DNA of 64,000 bases from the NCBI GenBank assembly GCA_963811805.1, contig CAWESU010000001.1, positions 434,001 to 498,000 of the forward strand, written 5' to 3'. The notes under the pieces are model-generated. The model did not search any database, was not told the origin of the DNA, and saw nothing but the letters and a program-made list of their open reading frames with translations. The translations under genes were made by a program, and so were the position numbers. Positions 9,249 to 17,056 of the stretch are shown one piece after another. How positions within the stretch are numbered: the stretch's first letter is position 1; each line of letters opens with the position of its first letter. The DNA comes from DAHUXN01 sp963811805 (GTDB lineage: Bacteria > Acidobacteriota > Terriglobia > Acidiferrales > UBA7541).

Positions 9249-9965
9249 GTGGGGTCATTTTTGATTTGGGGAAAAAAGCACGACTCTGCGTTGACCCGCA
9301 GTTCGGTGAAGGAAGATTGGCGCGCCCGTCTTCCTGCTGACAAGAATCGCGTCTTCGATAGCATTGTCCGCGACTGGGAAGATGCCTACGCTGTTTTTTC
9401 CGTGCCCCTCGACGACGCCATGACTTTCCGCGCCGAGGGCCAGTTGATCCCCGCCAAGCAATGCGTGGAGATCGCCGCCGCCGTTGTAACTGAACTGACC
9501 GTGCCTCTCGCCGCCTCTTGCCGCACTCTGGAAAAATGGGGACGCCAGCTGCCCGCGCCTCCCGCCGTCGCGGCCCTCAATCCATCTTTTTATCGGAGCG
9601 AAGCAGCTCGCCAGAACGCACAATGGAATCAGCTCATGCACCGCATTCTGTTTGGCAGCCGCTCGCGATTCCTGCACAAGCTCCGCGTCCTCGAGATGAG
9701 CGTCAGCGCTCTGGGAGATGAATTTCATCGCGAGGCCGGGGAATTGTCGGCGGGTGTGCACATCCGCCCGGATTCTTCTTGGCCGCGGCTCGATGAGCTG
9801 CATTACGACGTGAACACTTGCCTGCGCGAAACCGTTGTCGTGCTCAAATCGTTTATCCTGGCGTTGCCTCCCAAGAATCTGCCCCTCTTTGAGGACGATC
9901 TGAGCACCGCGGCTTCGGCTGCCCGGGAACTCCTTCGTCCAGCGGTTCCCCGCGTTCCTCGGTAG
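9249..9965 (+). CDS. Conserved-looking hypothetical protein, all-helical, first gene of plus-strand ECF block
   Basis: I do not recognise this 238-residue protein. It is soluble, mostly helical, with no signal peptide, no membrane span and no catalytic motif that I can name. Notable features are a Trp-rich start (LIWGKKHDSA, VKEDWRARLP, VRDWEDAY), a run of leucine-heavy helices (FLHKLRVLEMSVSALGDEFHREAGEL) and an Ala/Pro-rich tail. The GTG at 9249 lies 12 bases after a TATAAT, so translation may be leaderless. A stem-loop at 9974-9994 separates it from the ECF sigma gene, so it may be an independent unit rather than part of the sigma operon. Confidence 0.7.
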   Translation: MGSFLIWGKKHDSALTRSSVKEDWRARLPADKNRVFDSIVRDWEDAYAVFSVPLDDAMTFRAEGQLIPAKQCVEIAAAVVTELTVPLAASCRTLEKWGRQLPAPPAVAALNPSFYRSEAARQNAQWNQLMHRILFGSRSRFLHKLRVLEMSVSALGDEFHREAGELSAGVHIRPDSSWPRLDELHYDVNTCLRETVVVLKSFILALPPKNLPLFEDDLSTAASAARELLRPAVPRVPR

Positions 9966-9973
9966 ACGCGCGG

Positions 9974-9994
9974 GCCATTTCCGACGAAAATGGC
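9974..9994 (+). terminator. Weak terminator-like stem-loop between hypothetical gene and sigma gene
   Basis: A 7-base-pair stem (GCCATTT with AAATGGC) closes a 7-base loop. A run of seven T follows at 10005-10012 but about 10 bases late, so termination would be inefficient. A second possible stem (CCGTAC 9998-10003 with GTACGG 10016-10021) overlaps the T run. The structure covers the alternative ATG at 9990 of the sigma gene. Confidence 0.3.
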
Positions 9995-10130
9995 AGTCCG
10001 TACTGTTTTTTTGCGGTACGGCGGGATTCACCGGCGAATCTTTGAATACCGGCGCGTTCCTGGAACATCTAAGTACAACTTCTGGATTAGGCGGCGCATC
10101 GGACAGAACAGATGCGCCGCGTTGGGTATC

Positions 10131-10775
10131 GTGGCCCGAACGAGGCGAATCGAAAACGGCGAAGTGCCGGAAGCGGATGCGATCCGTCTGGCACAGCAGG
10201 GTGACGCGGCGGCGTTTGAGCGGCTTTATCAGATCCACTATCGCCGGGTCTACTCGTTGTGCTTGCGGATGGTCGGGAATACGGCTGAAGCAGAAGACTT
10301 AACCCAAGAAGCCTTTCTGCAACTCTTTAGAAAGATCAGCACCTTCCGCGGCGAATCCGCCTTTTCGACATGGCTTCATCGGCTCGCCGTAAATGTTGTG
10401 CTCATGCGGTTGCGAAAAAAGACTGGCTCGGAAACTTCCCTCGAGGAAGTGACCGAACCGGACGAAGAAACCGGCGGTCCGCGCCGGGATTTTGGCAGCC
10501 CCGACTTGGGTTTGAGCGGCTCCATCGACCGCGTGAATCTGCAGCGCGCCGTCGAGCAGTTGCCGGCGGGTTACAAGGCGGTGTTTGTGCTGCATGATGT
10601 GCAGGGTTACGAACACAACGAGATCGCGCACATTATGGGCTGCTCCATCGGTAATTCCAAATCGCAGCTGCATAAGGCTCGCATGAGATTAAGAGATCTT
10701 CTTCATGAAACCGAAAGGCAAAAGGCCCGCGATGAGCGTCAGGCTTTCAAGACCGACGCTGCGGGCGAGGACTGA
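10131..10775 (+). CDS. RNA polymerase sigma factor, ECF (sigma-70 family)
   Basis: This 214-residue ECF sigma factor redirects RNA polymerase to a stress or envelope regulon. Region 2 runs from FERLYQIHYRRVYSLCLRMV through the DLTQEAFLQLF motif to FSTWLHRLAVNVV, and region 4 contains LPAGYKAVFVLHDVQGYEHNEIA and the helix-turn-helix GNSKSQLHKARMRLRD. I chose GTG at 10131 because it gives the usual ECF length. ATG at 9990 would add 47 residues not typical of the family and lies in a stem-loop; neither start has a good ribosome site. A GGAAC at 10062-10066 resembles an ECF -35 element and hints at autoregulation. The anti-sigma gene follows after 5 bases. Confidence 0.9.
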   Translation: MARTRRIENGEVPEADAIRLAQQGDAAAFERLYQIHYRRVYSLCLRMVGNTAEAEDLTQEAFLQLFRKISTFRGESAFSTWLHRLAVNVVLMRLRKKTGSETSLEEVTEPDEETGGPRRDFGSPDLGLSGSIDRVNLQRAVEQLPAGYKAVFVLHDVQGYEHNEIAHIMGCSIGNSKSQLHKARMRLRDLLHETERQKARDERQAFKTDAAGED

Positions 10776-10780
10776 AAGTC

Positions 10781-11437
10781 ATGGCACCGATGCGTTGTAA
10801 CGAATTTTGGCAAATCAGCGGCGAATGGATGGAGGGCGAACGTCGTCCGGCGGCCGTGTCGCATATCGCAGGCTGCGCACCCTGCCGCGCTTTGATTGCC
10901 GACCTGGAGATGATTCGCGACGCCGGCGCTCGTCTGCCCGAGGTCCAACCTTCTCCTCAAGTCTGGACCGCCATTCGATCCCAGTTGGAAAAGGAAGGCA
11001 TAATCCGCACGCCGAGTCTGCAGCCCCGCGCGGGGTGGTGGACGCAACTTGGCGCTTTCGGCGCTTTCCGCCCAGCGCTCGCGGGCGCCTATCTTTCTCT
11101 GGTCGTTGCGGGAGCTGTCGTGCTCGGTCTGCAGATGAAGACGAATCGTGTCGACCAGGAAGCTCTATGGCTGCAGCACGCGCAAACCACCATGACTCCG
11201 GTGGCCGCGGAATTGGATACCGCCGAGACCAAAACCGTTCCGGCGCTCGAGGCCGAAGGCAACGATGTGACCGCTAGCCTGAATCATAACCTTGCCATCG
11301 TTGACAACATGATTTCAATGTGTGAAAAAAGCGTTCGCGAGGACCCGCAAAACGAAATGACTCGCGATTACTTGTACACGGCATACCAGCAGAAGGCCAA
11401 CCTCTTGGCAACTATGGCGGACACTGCGGAACGGTGA
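10781..11437 (+). CDS. Anti-sigma factor with zinc-finger (ZAS-type) domain and one membrane span
   Basis: This 218-residue protein probably sequesters the ECF sigma encoded immediately upstream. The N-terminal cytoplasmic domain has an HxxxCxxC motif (H28, C32, C35) with C6 and a Trp nearby, as in zinc-binding anti-sigma domains. A hydrophobic span lies at about 98-118 (LAGAYLSLVVAGAVVLGLQ). The C-terminal 100 residues are extracytoplasmic, helical and charged, probably the sensor part. Release by regulated proteolysis or by redox change at the zinc site are both possible and cannot be separated from the sequence. Its TGA overlaps the ATG of the DUF4097 gene. Confidence 0.88.
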   Translation: MAPMRCNEFWQISGEWMEGERRPAAVSHIAGCAPCRALIADLEMIRDAGARLPEVQPSPQVWTAIRSQLEKEGIIRTPSLQPRAGWWTQLGAFGAFRPALAGAYLSLVVAGAVVLGLQMKTNRVDQEALWLQHAQTTMTPVAAELDTAETKTVPALEAEGNDVTASLNHNLAIVDNMISMCEKSVREDPQNEMTRDYLYTAYQQKANLLATMADTAER

Positions 11438-12336
11438 TGGAGCTTCCCATGATATCGTCGAGGTCGTCGAAACCAATGTGGCGAATTGCGGAAAACGGTG
11501 CGGCAGTGTTGTTCGGCTCGGCCCTGCTCTTGGGCTCCGCCTCGCCGGCTCTTGCCCAACATTTGGAAAAGCAATTCACGGTGCAAGCCCATCCGCTGAT
11601 CACCCTGCACAATCCCAGCGGCACGGTCATCATCTCGTCATGGGAAAAGCCTACGGTCACGGTCGTCGCCGATCACAATAGCCAAAAAATTGAAGTGGAC
11701 GCCGAGCAAGTCGGCAATCGCGTCGACATCGTCACTCACTTGCTCGCCGAGAACATCTCGCCCGACGAGCTGCGCGCCAATTACGTGATTACCGTCCCCG
11801 AGGATTCCGAACTGCAAGTCCACAGCGATTCCGGCAGCGTTGCCATTTCCAAGATCCTCGGTGACATGAGCGTGGAAACGGTTGCGGCGGGCGTCGACGC
11901 CGAGGACATCGGCGGTTACATGGTCGTCCAGACGGTCGGCGGCTCTTTTCAGTGCATGCGCTGCACCGGCCGCATTGAAGTGCATTCGATTAGCGGCGAT
12001 TTGCGCCTGGTCGATGACCACAGCTCTAACATTTTTGCGCAAACCGCGACCGGCAATATCCTTCTCGATGGCGACTTCCTGCCCAACGGCGTCTATCGCC
12101 TCAAGAACTACAGCGGCCCGATCAATGTGCGGTTTTCGGCCGGCGATTCCTTTGACGTCAACGCCACCTCTCTCTACGGCAAGGTCGATAACCAGGCCAA
12201 ACTCGTCCCTCCATCCCACCCCAATCAGCGTCCGCCGCGATTTGCCAAGAGCCTGTTTGGCAGTCTCAACCAGGGCCGCGCCAAGCTGGAATTGTCGTCG
12301 TTCAATGGTACAATCAACATCCACAAGCGTGACTGA
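11437..12336 (+). CDS. Exported DUF4097-family beta-solenoid protein
   Basis: This 299-residue protein has a signal peptide (hydrophobic VLFGSALLLGSASPALA, probably cut before Gln). It is followed by a DUF4097 (adhesin-like) fold made of short beta-strands with an 18-19 residue period (TVGGSFQC, SISGDLRL, TATGNILL). It should be periplasmic or attached to the outer membrane; a biochemical role for the family is not established. The ATG at 11437 sits inside the anti-sigma stop (TGATG), so it is translationally coupled to the sigma/anti-sigma pair and is the likely effector or sensor of that module. A GTG at 11434 is an alternative start. The C-terminus ends in GTINIHKRD, typical of the family. 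Confidence 0.85.
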   Translation: MELPMISSRSSKPMWRIAENGAAVLFGSALLLGSASPALAQHLEKQFTVQAHPLITLHNPSGTVIISSWEKPTVTVVADHNSQKIEVDAEQVGNRVDIVTHLLAENISPDELRANYVITVPEDSELQVHSDSGSVAISKILGDMSVETVAAGVDAEDIGGYMVVQTVGGSFQCMRCTGRIEVHSISGDLRLVDDHSSNIFAQTATGNILLDGDFLPNGVYRLKNYSGPINVRFSAGDSFDVNATSLYGKVDNQAKLVPPSHPNQRPPRFAKSLFGSLNQGRAKLELSSFNGTINIHKRD

Positions 12337-12928
12337 CGCACTGACCCCTGTTAGCAATAACAATTTTCAGGCCGGAGCAGCTTCGCCGGGCACACGCCTC
12401 AACCGCCGTCTCGTTGCGCTCACCGGATTCATGGGATGCGGAAAGTCCACGGTCGCCCGCCTGCTCGCCCGCCAGATCGGCTGGATTCATGCCGACCTGG
12501 ATAAGCGCATTGTCGCGCGCGTCGGCTTGTCCATCCCCGCGATTTTTGCGCAACTCGGTGAACCCGCTTTTCGCCAGACCGAGCACGAAGAGCTCGCGCG
12601 CATTCTCGGCGAAGCGACCGCAACGGCTAAGCCAACCATCGTCTCTCTCGGCGGCGGCACCATGGCCCAGCCCGCGAATATGGAACTGCTCAAACAAGCC
12701 GGATGCGCCATCGTGTGGCTTCAATGCTCCGTGGAAGAATTGATTCAACGCTGCTCCCACATTACCGACCGTCCGCTTTTCAAGGACGCAGCCAGCTTCC
12801 GCCAGCTCTATCAGGAACGCCTGCCGTTTTACCAACTCGCTCACCATCGCGTGGAAGGCTCCGTCGAGCCTTTGCGTGTGGTGCAATCGATAATCGCTTT
12901 GGGCATTCTCGAAGGCGTTCCGCTGTGA
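12329..12928 (+). CDS. aroK: Shikimate kinase
   Basis: This 199-residue P-loop kinase phosphorylates shikimate at the 3-hydroxyl in aromatic amino acid synthesis. Walker A GFMGCGKST is at about 33-41, the substrate-binding region includes DLDKRIVARVG, and SLGGGTMAQPAN is the conserved GGG loop; DRPLF is the lid motif. The GTG at 12329 overlaps the end of the DUF4097 gene by 8 bases. It gives a 25-residue tail before the family core, somewhat longer than usual. Placement inside an ECF sigma operon, rather than beside aroB, is unusual and may put aromatic synthesis under the envelope-stress promoter. Read-through from a common promoter is an inference. Confidence 0.93.
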   Translation: MTDALTPVSNNNFQAGAASPGTRLNRRLVALTGFMGCGKSTVARLLARQIGWIHADLDKRIVARVGLSIPAIFAQLGEPAFRQTEHEELARILGEATATAKPTIVSLGGGTMAQPANMELLKQAGCAIVWLQCSVEELIQRCSHITDRPLFKDAASFRQLYQERLPFYQLAHHRVEGSVEPLRVVQSIIALGILEGVPL

Positions 12929-13680
12929 CCCGCTCAGCCGGAATCCTCTCCGCGTGCCTTTTCCTATCCTCGGTTCTTTCGCTCCGATCTCCGAATGCCA
13001 CTGCGGCTCGCGATTGGCGCACTTCGCCGCCAACGTCCACGCGCTCGCTTAATCCGCCCGACCCCGCCCAGGGCATCAGCCCGCAGAAGGGCAAATTTCG
13101 CGACATGGTCAACGGCAAAGAGGTTGGTTCGGAGGAATTTGAAATCTCTTCGGACGGCGGCGGCTGGCTCGCGCGCGCCAACGTATCCGTCAAAGGCGCC
13201 TCGGGACCCGAAACACGCATTACCTCACAGCTGCAACTTCGCGTCGACGGCTCCCCAATCCATTACGAGTGGACCACCGTCACCGGCTCGAAAAAAGCCG
13301 GAGCCTCCGTCGACTTCGACAACGGCGTCGCGACCATTCACGTGCAGGTCAACGGCGGCGCGCCCTTCACTCAGCAATTCAATTTCAAAACTCCTCTTAT
13401 CGCCATTCTCGACGATAACCTGTATCACCAGTATGCCATCCTCGCCGATCTTTATGATTGGTCGAAGAAGGGCCAGCAGACTTTTTCCGTCCTGATACCG
13501 CAGGAGATGATTCCCGGGACAGTTACTGTCGAAGCTCTGGACCCCGAGAATTCCAACGGCAAGAACCTCGCTCGCCTTCGCGTGCGCAGCCAGGATCTGG
13601 AAATCATTCTCTACCTGGACGGCAATCGCCTGGAACGCGTCTCGGTGCCGTCTGCAAACGCGGAAATCGTCCGCCAATAG
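12925..13680 (+). CDS. Exported protein of unknown function, DUF6134-like
   Basis: This 251-residue protein starts with GTG in a GTGA overlap with the aroK stop. Its N-terminus (ILSACLFLSSVLSL) is a signal peptide, followed by a Pro/Ser/Thr linker and an all-beta domain. The segment FRDMVNGKEVGSEEFEI and the following strands recall DUF6134-type proteins (a strand pattern of 'returns a property, has a tag, same direction'); I am not certain of this assignment. No catalytic motif is visible. It is the last gene of the plus-strand ECF operon and is followed by a strong terminator. A periplasmic role alongside the DUF4097 protein is inferred from the shared operon only. Confidence 0.75.
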   Translation: MTRSAGILSACLFLSSVLSLRSPNATAARDWRTSPPTSTRSLNPPDPAQGISPQKGKFRDMVNGKEVGSEEFEISSDGGGWLARANVSVKGASGPETRITSQLQLRVDGSPIHYEWTTVTGSKKAGASVDFDNGVATIHVQVNGGAPFTQQFNFKTPLIAILDDNLYHQYAILADLYDWSKKGQQTFSVLIPQEMIPGTVTVEALDPENSNGKNLARLRVRSQDLEIILYLDGNRLERVSVPSANAEIVRQ

Positions 13681-13706
13681 CCGCTCGCAAAAATCGCAAA
13701 AAAAAT

Positions 13707-13732
13707 AGGCCCAGGTTATTTCACCTGGGCCT
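13707..13732. terminator. Bidirectional intrinsic terminator shared by two convergent ECF operons
   Basis: A perfect 10-base-pair stem (AGGCCCAGGT with ACCTGGGCCT) closes a 6-base loop. A run of eight A (13698-13705) precedes it and a run of seven T (13737-13743) follows it, so it can stop transcription on both strands. It ends the plus-strand operon (stop at 13680) and the minus-strand operon (stop at 13763). Confidence 0.93.
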
Positions 13733-13762
13733 CCGATTTTTTTATAAACCGCTAAGATTCGA

Positions 13763-14848
13763 CTAAAGCACTGCGCTGCGCGTCCTCGCAGGCTCCGTCT
13801 CGGGGGGTTCCAGCGTCACCGTGACTGTCAGTGGCGACCCGCCGCGCATCACCACCAGCGACACGCTTTTCTCTTCGCGCTTTTCCCGCAATCGCGCACG
13901 CAACTCCGCCAGCGTCGTCACCGTCAGTCCATCCACGCGCGTGATTACGTCGCCCGCCTTCAATCCCGCCTTCGCTGCCGGTGTGCCCGAGCTCACCTCG
14001 CGAACCAGCACGCCCTCGTCTCCCGGCACGCGGAAGTATTTGCCCAGTTGCCCGTTGATGTCTTCTCCCTCGATTCCCAGCACCGGCGTCATCCCCATGA
14101 ACAACTCCGGCATCTCCATCTTGAAATTGAAAGATTGCGGCGGCACGGTCAGCGGCATCCCTTCGTGCCATTGGCTTTCGATGTTCTGTGCGCGATTCCC
14201 CACTTGAATCGTCAGTTTCTCTTCCTTGCCCGCGCGCAGAACGGTCACTCCCACGCTGCGCCCCGGAGGCGTTTCTCTCACCAGCCGCCGGAATTGCACC
14301 GTGCCTTCCACTTCGTGACCGTCGTATTGCAGGATGACGTCATCCGATTGCAAGCCGGCCTTCGCCGCCGGGCCGTCCGGCAACACTTCTGACACCAGCA
14401 CTCCGCGCGCTGGCGTGAGCTTCAGGTCTTTGGCCTTATCGGTCGTGATCTCCGCCATTTCCAGGCCAAGCCAGCCCGTGTCGGCATCGCCGTCGAGGAG
14501 GCCAGGAGCCTGCGCGAAGAGTTGTTGTGCTTGTTGTGCTGCGCTACGCGCTGCAAGGCCGGCCAATTCTTCCGATTTCATTCCATTTTCGGTCATTTCC
14601 CTTGCCACCTCCGCTTGATACTCCTGGGCCCGGGCTTGCACGTCTTGAAGGCTCTCTTTCAATCGGCTTTGCGCCATTTCCTTCTGTAGCGCGACCGCGT
14701 CGAACAAGCTGTTGCTACAGTTGTCATTCGCCTGCGCCGCGCTCGGTGTTTGCGTCGTGGGGAGGTTTTGCGACCGAGCCCCCACCGCGGTCAAAGCGAC
14801 AGCCATCGTTCCCAGGCTCATATACTTCATATACGTCACAGCGCGCAT
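13763..14848 (-). CDS. Exported protein with two PDZ domains, no protease domain
   Basis: This 361-residue protein has an N-terminal signal or anchor (YMSLGTMAVALTAVGA), an Ala/Gln/Glu-rich helical segment at about 50-115, and two PDZ domains. PDZ1 spans about 125-217 (GWLGLEM, ARGVLVSEVLPDGPAAKAGL) and PDZ2 about 257-350 (DEGVLVREVSSGTPAAKAGLKAGDVI). There is no trypsin-like catalytic domain, so this is not a complete DegP/HtrA protease; it may be a scaffold or substrate-capture protein in the periplasm. It is the last gene of the minus-strand ECF operon. The ATG follows a good ribosome site (AGAGGGAG). DegS-like proteins use PDZ domains to sense unfolded outer-membrane proteins; a similar role here is an inference. 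Confidence 0.85.
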   Translation of the reverse strand: MRAVTYMKYMSLGTMAVALTAVGARSQNLPTTQTPSAAQANDNCSNSLFDAVALQKEMAQSRLKESLQDVQARAQEYQAEVAREMTENGMKSEELAGLAARSAAQQAQQLFAQAPGLLDGDADTGWLGLEMAEITTDKAKDLKLTPARGVLVSEVLPDGPAAKAGLQSDDVILQYDGHEVEGTVQFRRLVRETPPGRSVGVTVLRAGKEEKLTIQVGNRAQNIESQWHEGMPLTVPPQSFNFKMEMPELFMGMTPVLGIEGEDINGQLGKYFRVPGDEGVLVREVSSGTPAAKAGLKAGDVITRVDGLTVTTLAELRARLREKREEKSVSLVVMRGGSPLTVTVTLEPPETEPARTRSAVL

Positions 14849-14886
14849 TTTTGTTCTCCCTCTTAGACGATTTTCTTGTGGCTTGG

Positions 14887-15060
14887 TTAGATCACCGGCC
14901 GCCCGCTCACCAGCCGGATCGCCCCGTTCACCGTGCTCATGAAAACCTCGCCGCCTCCGCTACCCAGGCGCCCGCGAAACCTGCTCGCATCGTAAGCTCC
15001 CAGCGTCGCCAGCGGAAAATCCGAGCGAAAATCGCCGTTGCGATTGACCACGCGAACGCC
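14887..15060 (-). pseudogene. Shifted 3' end of the upstream DUF4097 gene (out-of-frame remnant)
   Basis: Reading from 15060 in the frame GGC GTT CGC gives a typical DUF4097 C-terminus (VVNRNGDFRSDF, then GEVFMSTVNGAIRL) and stops at TAA 14889-14887. This frame is one base out of register with the start of the gene. One missing base near 15060 explains both halves; restored, the protein would have 262 residues. It may be a true mutation or an assembly/sequencing error in GC-rich sequence. Confidence 0.8.
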
Positions 15061-15674
15061 GCGTTCGCGCGCTCCGGCAGCGACAGCACCACCGAGCCAT
15101 TGATGGTCGTCAGGCTCACTGGATCTCCATCCGGCAGCGATTTCAGTTGCAAACGCACGTCGCCATTCGTAGTTTTCGCGCTGAACCTTCCGTCGCTGTC
15201 CACCACTTCCACGTTTCCGTTCACCGAACCAAGAATCCCGGCCGCGGACATGCCCCGCAGATGAACGTCTCCGTTTACCGTCGCAACTTCCGCCCAGCGC
15301 AGCCTGTACGGCACGTGGATCTGATATTCGACGGTCACTTGCACGCCGCTTCCCTGCGGGTAACGCGTGTTCACTGCCAGTTGCTCTCCATCGCCCTGCA
15401 CATCGATGTGCACACTGTTCAAATCCTCGCTGTCATGCAACGCCGTCTTCACCGCGTGCACTTCCACTTGCTCTCGGTCCCAACCTTCCACTTGCACTCC
15501 ACCGTTCACGTTCGCCAGCGCAAACACCCCGCCCGCGTGCAGTGGATAAACTTGATCGAAAACTTGCGTAGACGTGGACGCGCGCGCAGAAACCGCAACC
15601 ATACAAAACGCCGCGACGCCGGCCAGCGCGAGCCAGCGATAACTGCGCAATCCGGAGGGAATCTCTGCGTTCAT
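14937..15674 (-). CDS. Exported DUF4097-family protein, frameshifted near its 3' end
   Basis: The reading frame gives 245 residues: signal peptide (WLALAGVAAFCMVAVSARA), then DUF4097 strands with NGD/NGN turns (TVNGDVHL, SVNGNVEV, TTNGDVRL, TINGSVVL) at an 18-22 residue spacing. After about residue 205 the sequence changes to Arg/Trp-rich residues (WSIATAIFARIFRWRRWEL), unlike the family. The expected continuation is found in the next frame, so the gene is shifted by one base at about 15060. The ATG follows AAGGGGG. It lies between the large DUF4097 gene and the PDZ gene in the minus-strand ECF operon. If the shift is real, the product loses its last strand block and may misfold. Confidence 0.85.
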   Translation of the reverse strand: MNAEIPSGLRSYRWLALAGVAAFCMVAVSARASTSTQVFDQVYPLHAGGVFALANVNGGVQVEGWDREQVEVHAVKTALHDSEDLNSVHIDVQGDGEQLAVNTRYPQGSGVQVTVEYQIHVPYRLRWAEVATVNGDVHLRGMSAAGILGSVNGNVEVVDSDGRFSAKTTNGDVRLQLKSLPDGDPVSLTTINGSVVLSLPERANAAFAWSIATAIFARIFRWRRWELTMRAGFAGAWVAEAARFS

Positions 15675-15701
15675 GTTGCCCCCTTTTCCCGCGAAGCGCT
15701 T

Positions 15702-17039
15702 CTACGGCTGATCCGGCGGCGGTGGCGGCTGCGGGATCTGGATCTTCATCAAATTCATTCCCAGTTGCCGCTGCATTTCTTCCATCTGCTGGCGCAACTG
15801 GTCCATCTGCTCCTTTTCGTGCGCCGCGTCGTTTAGCACCAGCCGGATGTTTCCAGACTCCGTTCGCAACACTAGTGACGCGCCGCCACCGTTGAGCGCC
15901 CCTTCCGCGCGAATCACTTGGCTTCCTTCATCCGGCTCGCCATAAGTCACCTTCAGCGGAAATGCCGGATCGATCACCACGCGATGATCCCCGCCCAGCT
16001 CCACCCGCGCGTCCACCGTCACCGCGAGTTCCTTCGGAAGGTACACAACGATGTCTCCCTCGCCTGCCGCCAGCCGGCAGTCGCTGCTCAGCTTCGCGTC
16101 CGGACCGAACCACGCCGTGATCCCTCCCGCGCCAGTCGTGGCGCGCACCGCGTTTTGCACTTGCATCAGGTAAACGCTTCCCGCGCCCGTCTCGAGTTCC
16201 GTTGGACCCGACGACTTCACCACGCGAATTCCTCCACCGCCGGTGCGCGCGCGAATCAGCCCGGACGCTTCGCCCACTTCAATCTCTCCGCCGCCCGTGC
16301 TAACCACCAGTCCCGCTCCGGCATGCTCCAGCGAAATATTCCCGCCGCCCGTATCCAGCCGCCCCGCTCCGGCAATCGACGCCACGCGAATGTGCCCGCC
16401 ACCGGTGCGCAATATCGCTCCGCCCGCCACCGAGCCCACCGTAATGTCTCCGCCGCCGGTCTGCGCCGTCAGGTCGCCGCCGACGTTTTTCGCCAGAATA
16501 TTGCCGCCATCGGTGACCAGCCGCGCGGGCCCATCAATCTGCCCTGCGGAAACGTTTCCGCCATCCGTCGCCACCGAGACGCGGCCCTGAACGTCGCCCA
16601 CCTGAATGTTTCCGCCATCCGTCGACAAATCCAGGTTGTAGTTGTGCGGAACGGTTACCGAAATCGTGACCGAAAGATGATGTCCCCACCGCAAATGCGG
16701 CGACCGGCAAACCAGCACCACCCCGTCCGCGTCGTTCCGCGCGTCCAGAATGAAAGCATTCAGAATCTGCTGCGCGTTGGAATCGTCCGCGTCGGTCTCC
16801 AGATGAACGCGGTAGCTGACTTGCGAATCGCTTCCTGTTGAAACACGGATGTCGCCTTGATCCGCCGCCACGCGAAGATGCGAACCAGCGGTGGTGGAAA
16901 ACTGCCCAGTCTTGTCCGCCGTCACCCGATCCGAATGGCTTCCGCCGGCCCGCGCGGGCAGCGCGGCCACAACCGTGCACAGAGCCGCGCTCAGAACCAC
17001 CATCTGCGATAGCGAATTTCGAATTGTGCCGCGCCTCAT
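15702..17039 (-). CDS. Exported DUF4097 protein with ten 18-residue beta-solenoid coils
   Basis: From ATG 17039 the protein has 445 residues; GGAAGAGGA six bases upstream decides this start over ATG 17057, which overlaps the preceding stop. A signal peptide (MVVLSAALCTVVAALPARA) is followed by two strand-rich segments. Then come ten consecutive units with an exact 18-residue spacing from about residue 140 to 310. Each unit begins with TDGGNI, TGGGxI or TGAGxI. This predicts a right-handed beta-helix with Gly turns stacked on one edge. The C-terminus has a Glu/Gln-rich helix (EKEQMDQLRQQMEEMQRQL) and a Pro-rich tail. It is probably periplasmic or surface-exposed. The operon order (sigma, anti-sigma, this gene) suggests it is a main product or sensor of the module. 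Confidence 0.88.
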   Translation of the reverse strand: MRRGTIRNSLSQMVVLSAALCTVVAALPARAGGSHSDRVTADKTGQFSTTAGSHLRVAADQGDIRVSTGSDSQVSYRVHLETDADDSNAQQILNAFILDARNDADGVVLVCRSPHLRWGHHLSVTISVTVPHNYNLDLSTDGGNIQVGDVQGRVSVATDGGNVSAGQIDGPARLVTDGGNILAKNVGGDLTAQTGGGDITVGSVAGGAILRTGGGHIRVASIAGAGRLDTGGGNISLEHAGAGLVVSTGGGEIEVGEASGLIRARTGGGGIRVVKSSGPTELETGAGSVYLMQVQNAVRATTGAGGITAWFGPDAKLSSDCRLAAGEGDIVVYLPKELAVTVDARVELGGDHRVVIDPAFPLKVTYGEPDEGSQVIRAEGALNGGGASLVLRTESGNIRLVLNDAAHEKEQMDQLRQQMEEMQRQLGMNLMKIQIPQPPPPPDQP

Positions 17040-17056
17040 CTTGGATCCTCTTCCCA

